From the NCBI GenBank assembly GCA_002402575.1, contig DHGD01000118.1:9398-56554 (forward strand): DNA of 47,157 nt. Reading direction: 5' to 3'. Positions within the stretch are counted from its first letter, which is position 1, and each line of letters starts with the position of its first letter. This DNA is from Syntrophomonas sp. UBA4807. GTDB taxonomy: Bacteria > Bacillota > Syntrophomonadia > Syntrophomonadales > Syntrophomonadaceae. This document shows positions 33,826 through 40,878 of this stretch, piece by piece. A model generated the notes under the pieces. It did not search any database, was not told the DNA's origin, and saw nothing but the letters and a program-made list of their open reading frames with translations. Made by a program: the position numbers and the translations under genes.

Positions 33826-34577
33826 AATTGCGGGGTATAAGTCAGGAATTCGGAGGTCTGCGCGCCCTGGACGGCATTGACTTGCAGGTGCCGCGCCACG
33901 CTATATTCGGCATTATTGGACCTAATGGCGCCGGCAAAACCACCTTGTTCAATGTCATCACCGGCATTTATCCTCCCACTGAAGGCCAGTTGCTGTTTCA
34001 GCAGCAGCCCATCGCTTCTTGGTCATCACATAAGGTAGCCCGGCTGGGCGTAGGCCGCACCTTTCAGAACATACGCCTGTTCAACCGTTTGTCAGTATTG
34101 GATAATGTCAAAGTGGCTGCCAACTGGAACCGCTCCGCCGGTTTTTGGGCCAGCATCTTGGGTCTGCCCTCTTACTCTCGTGAGCAGAAGCATTGTCAGG
34201 AGAAGGCGGAAGCGCTTATCGATATGCTGGGTCTTTATGACAAGCGCATGGAATATGCGCAAAGCCTTTCCTACGGTGAACAGCGCCGCCTGGAAATTGC
34301 CCGGGCCTTGATTGCAGAGCCCTCACTGCTGCTCTTGGACGAGCCGGCGGCAGGGATGAACAGCTCGGAAAAGATCGAGCTTATGGACCTCATCTGGAAG
34401 ATCCGCGATGATATGCAGTTGACCATTCTGCTGGTAGAACATGACATGCACCTGGTGATGAGTATCTGTGAACAAATCGCGGTGCTGGACTATGGACGCA
34501 AGATTGCGGAAGGGCGACCGGAGCAGATCAAGAGCGACCCCCGCGTCATTCAATCCTATCTCGGGGTGGAAGCATGA
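33813..34577 (+). CDS. livG: Branched-chain amino acid ABC transporter ATPase LivG
   Basis: The 254-residue ATPase has Walker A GPNGAGKTT, the LivG-type GVGRTFQNIRLFNRLSVLDNV Q-loop region, ABC signature LSYGEQRRLEIARAL, Walker B LLLLDEPAAGMN and H-loop VEHDMHLVM. The long insert between the Q-loop and signature marks it as LivG and not LivF. The usual partner livF is not present next to it; the next gene, overlapping by ATGA, encodes a different transporter. Confidence 0.95.
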   Translation: MPVLELRGISQEFGGLRALDGIDLQVPRHAIFGIIGPNGAGKTTLFNVITGIYPPTEGQLLFQQQPIASWSSHKVARLGVGRTFQNIRLFNRLSVLDNVKVAANWNRSAGFWASILGLPSYSREQKHCQEKAEALIDMLGLYDKRMEYAQSLSYGEQRRLEIARALIAEPSLLLLDEPAAGMNSSEKIELMDLIWKIRDDMQLTILLVEHDMHLVMSICEQIAVLDYGRKIAEGRPEQIKSDPRVIQSYLGVEA

Positions 34578-35431
34578 AGACAGTTCCTGTCTTCGCTGCC
34601 ATATTCTTCGGAGTCCTGTGCATGTCCACCTCCTCCATTATGATCCGCTGGTGTTCAGCGCCGGCTTTGATTATAGCCTTGTACCGCCTGGTCGCCACCA
34701 CTGTTTTGGCTCTGGCCTGGAAAAGGAAAAACATTGCCGCGATGGCTCGCATAAGCCGCCGCGACATGGCCTTGATGGCCGTGTCCGGCCTTTTCCTGGC
34801 CCTGCATTTGGCATTTTGGATCAGTTCGCTGTCTTATACCAGCATCTCTAGTTCGGTTTTGTTCACTAATCTGCAGGTAATCTTCGTTTTATTCTTCTCA
34901 GCCTTATTTCTGCGGGAGGGGTTGAAGCGCTGGGCTATCGTCGGAGTGCTTGCCGCCTTGACCGGATCAGGCTTGATCGCTGGGGGCGACCTGGGTCATG
35001 GAAAATTGCTGGGCGATATGATGGCATTAGCCAGCGGACTGTTTGTAGCCGTCTACCTCTTGATAGGGCGGCAGGTCAGGGCCAGGGTGGAGATATTGGA
35101 TTACACCGTGGTGGTATCATCAGTAGCTGCTGTGGTTATACTGGCAACTGCTCTCTTAGCGAACCTCCCCTTAAGCGGCTACCCGGCAGTTGACTGGCTT
35201 TTATTTCTCTTAATGGGCCTTGGCCCGGGGCTGGGCGGGCATGCGGTTCTAAACTGGGCTTTGAAATTTGTCAAAGCGCCGCTGGTGGCAGTTTCCATTC
35301 TCGGCGAATCGGTTATGGCCAGTATCCTGGGCTGGATTATTTTTCACGAAGCCCTGTTGTGGTACCAACTGGCCGGAGGCGGTTTGATTCTGACCGGAAT
35401 CTACCTGGCCGCGGTCAACGAAAGCAAATGA
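34574..35431 (+). CDS. EamA/DMT superfamily permease
   Basis: The 285-residue protein has about ten hydrophobic segments in two EamA repeats (AIFFGVLCMSTSSIMIRWC to LTGSGLIAGG, then LLGDMMALASGLFVAVYLLIGR to LILTGIYLAAVNE), as in drug/metabolite exporters of the RhaT/YdcZ type. The start ATG overlaps the livG stop, so it is translated with the ABC transporter. It may export an amino acid or related metabolite, but the substrate is unknown. It occupies the place where livF is usually found. Confidence 0.9.
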   Translation: MKTVPVFAAIFFGVLCMSTSSIMIRWCSAPALIIALYRLVATTVLALAWKRKNIAAMARISRRDMALMAVSGLFLALHLAFWISSLSYTSISSSVLFTNLQVIFVLFFSALFLREGLKRWAIVGVLAALTGSGLIAGGDLGHGKLLGDMMALASGLFVAVYLLIGRQVRARVEILDYTVVVSSVAAVVILATALLANLPLSGYPAVDWLLFLLMGLGPGLGGHAVLNWALKFVKAPLVAVSILGESVMASILGWIIFHEALLWYQLAGGGLILTGIYLAAVNESK

Positions 35432-35768
35432 CCTCCTGAGGAGACGCAGGAGTATTGCTGTCCGGGTGTCATGAATATCGGTATCGTTTGGGGTAATAGC
35501 CTGATAAGTGGTTGGCAGCCGACGCAAAAAAATTTAACCGTGATCCCGCTGATTGCTGCAGACCGTGCCCGGCCGCGTCAAAAAGCGGCGGAAAACCCCC
35601 TCAGGTCAATATGGAGCCTTGATAACCAGCAGCTGCCATGATGATGTCACCGGCCGGCTGACCGCACTGAAACCATCACAAAAACAATCACTCCGTTTCA
35701 ATTAAACAAAAAACCATTAAAAACGGTTGGCGCCAACTCCATCTATAAAGCTTAACGGCCATAAAAGC

Positions 35769-35863
35769 AAGCGATCCCCGGGGACCGGGACGACTATTAC
35801 CTCCTTTCCGTGTAAATTGGTAGTAGACAAAGCGATCCCCGGGGACCGGGACGACTATTACCT
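35769..35863. repeat. Two identical 34-base direct repeats with palindromic core
   Basis: The repeat begins AAGCGATCCCCGGGGACC and ends GACGACTATTACCT; copies lie at 35769-35802 and 35830-35863, 27 bases apart. The core TCCCCGGGGA is a perfect 10-base palindrome. I saw no third copy in the window. Two copies, no leader and no cas genes argue against a CRISPR array; it looks like a small dispersed intergenic element. Confidence 0.85.
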
Positions 35864-35898
35864 TTGTCCCTGATTGTATTTGTCATTGTAGATTTGAC

Positions 35899-35928
35899 TT
35901 GATCTTGGCGGGGTGTTTGAGGTATTCT
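35899..35928 (+). promoter_or_regulatory. Candidate promoter of the aroF-tyrA-aroA operon
   Basis: TTGATC at 35899-35904 and TATTCT at 35923-35928 with an 18-base spacer. It would give a leader of about 135 bases containing the hairpin at 36005-36027. Confidence 0.35.
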
Positions 35929-36004
35929 AGATATTGTAGTAAGGTAGGATGACACTGAAAATACTGTAGGACGGCAGGACGGTGGGAATAACGACAATGG
36001 ATCG

Positions 36005-36042
36005 ACCATTGGCGATATGCCAATGGTTTCTGTTTTTCTCTC
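36005..36042 (+). promoter_or_regulatory. Attenuator-like hairpin in the aroF leader
   Basis: ACCATTGGC (36005-36013), loop GATAT, GCCAATGGT (36019-36027): a 9-bp perfect stem followed by TTCTGTTTTTCT. It lies 42 bases before the aroF start. An ATG at 35997 opens a frame through it with W, F, F, F codons just after the stem, but that frame runs on into aroF without a stop and so is not a classical leader peptide. Confidence 0.5.
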
Positions 36043-36069
36043 CTCCACGCTGTGTAAGGAGGTTTTTTT

Positions 36070-37104
36070 ATGATTATTGTCATGGAAAAAAATGTCAATC
36101 AGGAACTGATCGAACAGGTGACAATCAAACTGGGAGAGCGCCATTTTCAGGTGCACCTTTCCCAGGGGGTGGAGCGCACTATCATCGGCGCGGTCGGCAA
36201 CCGCACTCAGGAGGATCTGGACTTGTTTGAGACCTTAGCCGGGGTGGAGCGGGTGGTCCCGATCGTGCAGCCCTTTAAACTGGCCTCACGGGAATTTAAA
36301 CAAGAAACCGTCATCAAGGTCAAGGGTTGCCAGTTAGGCGGGGGCACACTAACGGTTATCGCCGGGCCCTGTGCGGTGGAAGGGATGGAAAAATATCTGG
36401 AGGTAGCCAGGCTGGTTAAAGCTTCGGGAGCAGCCATGCTGCGTGGGGGAGCCTTTAAACCCCGCACTTCACCCTACTCCTTTCAGGGTATGGAACTGGA
36501 AGGCTTAAAGATACTGGCCGAAGCCAGCCGGCAGACCGGGCTCCCGGTGGTTACCGAGGTCATGGACCCGCGCCATATGGAAATGGTCGCACTGTATGCG
36601 GATATCTTACAGGTGGGAGCACGCAATATGCAGAACTACTTCCTGCTCCGTGAGCTGGGCAAAATCGGCAAACCGGTAATGTTAAAACGCGGCCCGGCAG
36701 CCACTATAGAGGAATGGATCATGGCTGCGGAATACATCATATCCAGCGGCAACCCGGAGGTGATCATGTGTGAGCGCGGCATCCGCAGCTTTGAAACCTA
36801 CACCCGCAACACCCTGGACTTGAGCGCGGTTCCCATAATCAAACACCTGACCCACCTGCCGGTGGTAGTCGATCCCAGCCATGGCACTGGGAAATGGCGC
36901 CTGGTGGAGCCCATGTCACTGGCCGCAGTTGGAGCCGGATGTGACGGACTGATGATCGAGGTGCACCAGAATCCCACCGAGGCGTGGTCTGACGGGCCTC
37001 AATCCCTGACCCCGGATAGATTCCAGGCCTTGATGAATAATCTGGGTCAAATGACGGCAGCCTTGGGCAAAAAGCTGGAAGGCGGCGATAAGGCAAATGG
37101 CTGA
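36070..37104 (+). CDS. aroF: DAHP synthase with N-terminal regulatory domain
   Basis: This is the full-length form of the type I-beta DAHP synthase, 344 residues: a ferredoxin-like N-terminal domain (about residues 1-68, MIIVMEKNVNQELIEQV to RVVPIVQPFKLASRE), which in Thermotoga-type enzymes binds Tyr or Phe, and the catalytic barrel with VIAGPCAVEGMEKY, RGGAFKPRTSPYSFQGME, VGARNMQNYFLLREL, VMLKRGPAATIEEWI, VVVDPSHGTGKW and EVHQNPTEAWSDGPQSL. It supplies the shikimate pathway and, from context, would be feedback-controlled, unlike the short paralogue at 21136. AAGGAGG is close before the ATG. It overlaps tyrA by eight bases. Confidence 0.96.
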   Translation: MIIVMEKNVNQELIEQVTIKLGERHFQVHLSQGVERTIIGAVGNRTQEDLDLFETLAGVERVVPIVQPFKLASREFKQETVIKVKGCQLGGGTLTVIAGPCAVEGMEKYLEVARLVKASGAAMLRGGAFKPRTSPYSFQGMELEGLKILAEASRQTGLPVVTEVMDPRHMEMVALYADILQVGARNMQNYFLLRELGKIGKPVMLKRGPAATIEEWIMAAEYIISSGNPEVIMCERGIRSFETYTRNTLDLSAVPIIKHLTHLPVVVDPSHGTGKWRLVEPMSLAAVGAGCDGLMIEVHQNPTEAWSDGPQSLTPDRFQALMNNLGQMTAALGKKLEGGDKANG

Positions 37105-38176
37105 AGAAGTCCTTATAATAGGTTTGGGTTTGATAGGAGGTTCGCTGGGTTTGGCCTTACAGGGATCCCCGCTGGTCAAGAGGATTACCGGCCTGGATAA
37201 GAGCGCAGCGGCAGTGGAGCAGGCTATTAAGATAGGAGCCATTGATGCCAGCCCCCCTCTTGAGGAGGCTGTCGCTCGCGCTGAGATCATATTTTTGTGT
37301 TCCCCCATGGCCGCTTACCCGCAGATATTAAGGGATATACTGCCCTTGGTGCGGCCTGGCGCGGTATTAACCGATGTAGGCAGCACCAAGACCGAGGTGG
37401 CTGCCCTGTTTACGGAACTGCCCGCACATGTTTTCGGCATCGGCGGACATCCTATGGCAGGCGCGGAGACAGCGGGGATACAGGGGGCAGATCGGTACTT
37501 GTTCGAAAACGCGGTGTACATTCTTACTCCGGCAGAGGACACCCCCCGGTCTGTTCTGCGCCGGTTAAGCAGGTTGGTTGAAACTACCGGGGCCAAGGTT
37601 CAAGTGATGAGTGCTGCCATACATGACCAGGCCGTCGCCCGCATAAGCCATGTACCCCACCTGGCTGCGGCCGCCCTCTTAAATGTTACCAAAGCAGACC
37701 CGACTGTTTTGATGATGGCTGCGGGAGGATTCCGCGATACCACCCGGGTTGCCTCAGGAGATCCTGCTCTGTGGCAGGACATCATTTTCAGTAATGCCAG
37801 ATATATCAGTTCCGAATTGCAGAAACTAATAGAAGAACTGGGCCACATGAAGAAAGCGCTTGAGCAAAACGACCGCGGCGCACTGCTGGCTATGCTGGAG
37901 CAGGCCTCTGCCCTCAGAGCGCAAATACCCGCCTGGCAGCGGAGCCTGATGGGGAGTTGCAGCGATGTAATATGTATAGTGCCTGACCAACCCGGAGTGA
38001 TAGGGCAGTTGGGGAACATCCTGGGATCATGCCAGGTTAATATAATGGATTTGGAAATCCTGAGAATAAGAGAAGGCGACGGCGGCACCATACGTATCAG
38101 TGTCCCTGATGAGCAATCAGCCCGACGAGCGGTCGAAGCCTTGGGCGAAGAGCATATTAAGGCCTGGACGAAGTAG
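37097..38176 (+). CDS. tyrA: Prephenate dehydrogenase with C-terminal ACT domain
   Basis: The 359-residue protein turns prephenate to 4-hydroxyphenylpyruvate on the way to tyrosine. The NAD-binding motif is GLGLIGGSLG (residues 9-18), with DVGSTKTEV and GGHPMAGAETAGIQGA typical of TyrA, then the helical dimer domain, then an ACT domain (VICIVPDQPGVIGQLGNILG) that would bind tyrosine as inhibitor. The ATG overlaps the aroF stop by eight bases, so the two are coupled. Confidence 0.95.
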   Translation: MAEEVLIIGLGLIGGSLGLALQGSPLVKRITGLDKSAAAVEQAIKIGAIDASPPLEEAVARAEIIFLCSPMAAYPQILRDILPLVRPGAVLTDVGSTKTEVAALFTELPAHVFGIGGHPMAGAETAGIQGADRYLFENAVYILTPAEDTPRSVLRRLSRLVETTGAKVQVMSAAIHDQAVARISHVPHLAAAALLNVTKADPTVLMMAAGGFRDTTRVASGDPALWQDIIFSNARYISSELQKLIEELGHMKKALEQNDRGALLAMLEQASALRAQIPAWQRSLMGSCSDVICIVPDQPGVIGQLGNILGSCQVNIMDLEILRIREGDGGTIRISVPDEQSARRAVEALGEEHIKAWTK

Positions 38177-38195
38177 GAGTAGGAGGTTTAACGCA

Positions 38196-39485
38196 GTGGA
38201 AATACAACTGAGTCCATGTCAGCCCTTGCGGGGGGAAATAGAGGTCAGCGCAGATAAGTCGATATCGCACCGCGCTCTTATCTTTTCAGCCCTGGCGCAG
38301 GGTGAGGGCAGTGTGAATAATTGTCTGGAAGCCCAGGATATCAGAGCTACCTGCAACTGCCTGCGCCAGTTGGGGGTAGAAATCAAGGCAAAGCAGGGAC
38401 GATTGATTGTGCGGGGGAATGGTTGGCAGGATTTGCAGGAGCCGGATGACATATTGGATTGCGGCAATTCAGGCACCACCATGCGCCTTTTGACCGGTCT
38501 TCTGGCCGGCAGACCGTTCTTATCGATTTTAAGCGGAGACGCTTCTCTGCGCCGGCGGCCAATGCGCCGGATCATCGACCCCCTGGAGCGGATGGGGGCC
38601 AGCATTTCCTCGCGGCACAACGGACTGGCTCCTTTAGCTATTAAAGGCCAACGGCTCAAGGGCATCGACTACCAGCTGCCGGTGGCCAGCGCCCAGCTCA
38701 AAACGGCGCTATTACTGGCGGGTCTGCAGGCTGAAGGTCCGACCGTATTGAGGGAAGCGGAGCACTCCCGGGATCATAGTGAACGCATGTTGTCTGCTAT
38801 GGGAGCGGGTTTGCGGTTTGATGGGGGGGAGATCACCCTCCGGCCGGGTTTTGCTCTAGAGCCCCAGGACTTTCAGGTGCCAGGGGATATATCTTCGGCG
38901 GCTTTTTTTATAGTGGCCGCGACCATAGTGCCTGGCTCGGAACTGCTCATCCGTAATGTGGGAGTCAATCCGACCCGCTCCGGGGTAATTGAGGTGCTGG
39001 AATCCATGGGAGCTGATATCACGGCGGAAAACTGCCGGGTGATAGGGGGCGAACCGGTGGCGGATCTCTTGGTGAGAAGCGCTCCCTTGCGGGCTACGGT
39101 GGTGGAAGGTTCTTTGGTGCCGCGACTGGTGGATGAAATTCCGGTGCTGGCTGTCGCCATGACTGTCGCCGAGGGGGAATCCCGGGTGGATGGCGCCGCT
39201 GAATTGCGAGTCAAGGAGTCGGATCGGCTGGCCGTCATGTGCAGTGAGCTGAACAAAATGGGCGGCCATGTCGAGGAACTGCCCCGGGGGCTGATTATCC
39301 AGGGGAGACCGGGAGGTCTGCAGGGGGCCAGAGTGGACAGCTTTGCAGACCATCGCATTGCCATGAGCCTGGCGGTAGCAGCTTTAACCGCCACAGGAGA
39401 GACTACTCTAACCCAGGCTGAGGCTGTGGACATATCATTTCCTCAATTCTGGACGCTCTTGAGGAAGCTGACCGAGATTGTATAG
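38196..39485 (+). CDS. aroA: 5-enolpyruvylshikimate-3-phosphate synthase
   Basis: The 429-residue enzyme adds enolpyruvate to shikimate 3-phosphate. Motifs: GEIEVSADKSISHRALI near the N-terminus, LDCGNSGTTMRLLTGLLAG, GDASLRRRPMRRI, VPGDISSAAFFIVAA, LVDEIPVLAVAM and DSFADHRIAMSLAVA. GTG 38196 is nine bases after AGGAGG (38181-38186); the frame is open into tyrA but that part is not homologous. NSGTTMRLLTG looks like the class II form, but this is not certain by reading alone. Confidence 0.96.
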   Translation: MEIQLSPCQPLRGEIEVSADKSISHRALIFSALAQGEGSVNNCLEAQDIRATCNCLRQLGVEIKAKQGRLIVRGNGWQDLQEPDDILDCGNSGTTMRLLTGLLAGRPFLSILSGDASLRRRPMRRIIDPLERMGASISSRHNGLAPLAIKGQRLKGIDYQLPVASAQLKTALLLAGLQAEGPTVLREAEHSRDHSERMLSAMGAGLRFDGGEITLRPGFALEPQDFQVPGDISSAAFFIVAATIVPGSELLIRNVGVNPTRSGVIEVLESMGADITAENCRVIGGEPVADLLVRSAPLRATVVEGSLVPRLVDEIPVLAVAMTVAEGESRVDGAAELRVKESDRLAVMCSELNKMGGHVEELPRGLIIQGRPGGLQGARVDSFADHRIAMSLAVAALTATGETTLTQAEAVDISFPQFWTLLRKLTEIV

Positions 39486-39571
39486 AGCATAGCAAAAGAT
39501 TTTGAGGGCTGGGTGTTGCAGTTCAATCAGGTATGCTAAAATAGAGACGAGCATATGTGGGTGGTTAACTA

Positions 39572-40228
39572 ATGAAGATTGCGATTGATGGTCCGGCTGG
39601 TGCGGGGAAAAGCACTGTGGCTCGCAGATTGGCCAATGAACTGAACTTTACTTACGTTGATAGCGGTGCGATGTATCGAGCCCTCACTCTTAAAGCCCTG
39701 CAACAAGGTATTGACCTCAACGACTCCAGCCTTCTGGAAAAACTGGCAGTCTCCACAGATATGCACTTCCAAAATCAATTCGACGGGCAGATAATTTTCA
39801 GTGACGGACAAGACGTTACCAGCCAGATAAGATCGCCACAGGTAAGTGAGGCGGTATCGGTAGTTTCGGCCCATCCCGGAGTGAGGAAAATCATGGTGCA
39901 GCGACAGCAGGCCCTGGCCCGAGCTTGTTCGGTGGTCATGGATGGGCGGGATATAGGGGAATTCGTGCTGCCGGATGCCGACTTCAAAATTTTCTTGACT
40001 GCCAGCATAGAAGCGCGTACCCAGCGCCGGGTGAGAGAAATGGAAAAGCGCGGTTACAACGCTGATGTTGACAGAATTCGCGAAGAAATCATGGCCAGGG
40101 ATAAACTCGATTCCCAGCGCCCGGTGGGTGCATTGCGGACTTTGCCGGATCATATCATCCTGGACACCAGCAAAATGACTGAAGATGAGGTGTTGCAGGT
40201 CATACTGGATAAGATTCGGAGGGCTTAA
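39572..40228 (+). CDS. cmk: Cytidylate kinase
   Basis: The 218-residue kinase phosphorylates CMP and dCMP. It begins MKIAIDGPAGAGKSTVARRLA (P-loop), with YVDSGAMYRALTLKAL, VVMDGRDIGEFVLPDADFKI and a lid region of AQRRVREM-like TQRRVREMEKRGY. A short spacer after aroA may hold a promoter (TAAAAT near 39537). Cmk before plsC and ispH-rpsA is an order often seen in Firmicutes. Confidence 0.96.
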   Translation: MKIAIDGPAGAGKSTVARRLANELNFTYVDSGAMYRALTLKALQQGIDLNDSSLLEKLAVSTDMHFQNQFDGQIIFSDGQDVTSQIRSPQVSEAVSVVSAHPGVRKIMVQRQQALARACSVVMDGRDIGEFVLPDADFKIFLTASIEARTQRRVREMEKRGYNADVDRIREEIMARDKLDSQRPVGALRTLPDHIILDTSKMTEDEVLQVILDKIRRA

Positions 40229-40229
40229 T

Positions 40230-40823
40230 ATGTTTTACATTTTGATCAGGGGTTTTTTTCGCATCTTTTTGCTTGTTCTTGGTTTGAAAATAGAGGGATT
40301 ACATAACCTACCCAAAACAGGCCCGGTAATCATAGCCGCCAATCATGTAAGCAATTGGGACCCCATTATGGTTGGGGTGGCTTTACCCCGGCCGGTTCAT
40401 TTCATGGCCAAAGCGGAGTTGTTTCATAATAGGATTTTAGGCGCCGTATTACGGGGGCTGAACGCCTTCCCGGTGCAGAGAGGGTCGGCGGATCGTAATG
40501 CCATCAGGCAAGCCTTGCAGATGCTCCAAGATGGAGAGGCGCTGGGAATTTTCCCCGAAGGAGCGCGCCGAAAAGTTGTTGCTCAAACCAGTATTCAACC
40601 CGGGGTGGCCATGCTGGCCTTAAAAAGCGGAGCAGTGATTGTGCCGGTAGCGGTCAGCGGTACGGAGCGGTGCTTCCCCTGCGGCTGGTTTCGCCCCTTG
40701 CGGGTGCGTATTGGCAAGCCTCTTGACCTGGCCGAATATCGCCGGGAAAAGTATAGTTCTGCGCTCCTGGGAACAATAAGTGAAGATATTATGGCGCAAA
40801 TTAGTATACTTTTGCGAAATTAA
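40230..40823 (+). CDS. plsC: 1-acyl-sn-glycerol-3-phosphate acyltransferase
   Basis: The 197-residue protein starts with a hydrophobic segment (FYILIRGFFRIFLLVLGL) and has the acyltransferase motifs NHVSNWDPI (HX4D) and FPEGARR. It makes phosphatidic acid at the membrane. ATG 40230 follows GGAGGGC, immediately after the cmk stop. Confidence 0.94.
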   Translation: MFYILIRGFFRIFLLVLGLKIEGLHNLPKTGPVIIAANHVSNWDPIMVGVALPRPVHFMAKAELFHNRILGAVLRGLNAFPVQRGSADRNAIRQALQMLQDGEALGIFPEGARRKVVAQTSIQPGVAMLALKSGAVIVPVAVSGTERCFPCGWFRPLRVRIGKPLDLAEYRREKYSSALLGTISEDIMAQISILLRN

Positions 40824-40878
40824 AGAAGGATTTATCCAAGATCTTTAGAATTTATTATATATTTGTGGGGTAAAACCA

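Larger units (their letters stand above)
35432..36069. other. 638-base spacer before the aromatic operon
   Basis: No gene is recognised. Features seen: a perfect 12-base palindrome GTTGGCGCCAAC (35726-35737); a pair of identical 34-base direct repeats (35769-35802 and 35830-35863); a candidate promoter TTGATC (35899) 18 bases before TATTCT (35923); and an attenuator-like hairpin near 36005-36027. The first 330 bases (35432-35760) show no recognisable feature beyond a short GCCGC/GCGGC pairing near 35573. Confidence 0.6.

Noticed and set aside
35769..35863. CRISPR array
   Set aside because: Only two repeat copies with a single 27-base gap, no leader and no cas gene; better described as a short direct repeat.
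35982..36230. Leader peptide gene rich in Trp and Phe before aroF
   Set aside because: The frame has no stop before entering aroF out of frame, and the Phe codons come from the T-run after the hairpin; kept only as part of the attenuation finding.
38100..38195. Longer N-terminus for aroA starting inside tyrA
   Set aside because: The extra residues are out-of-frame tyrA sequence; GTG 38196 has AGGAGG nine bases upstream and gives the normal EPSP synthase start.
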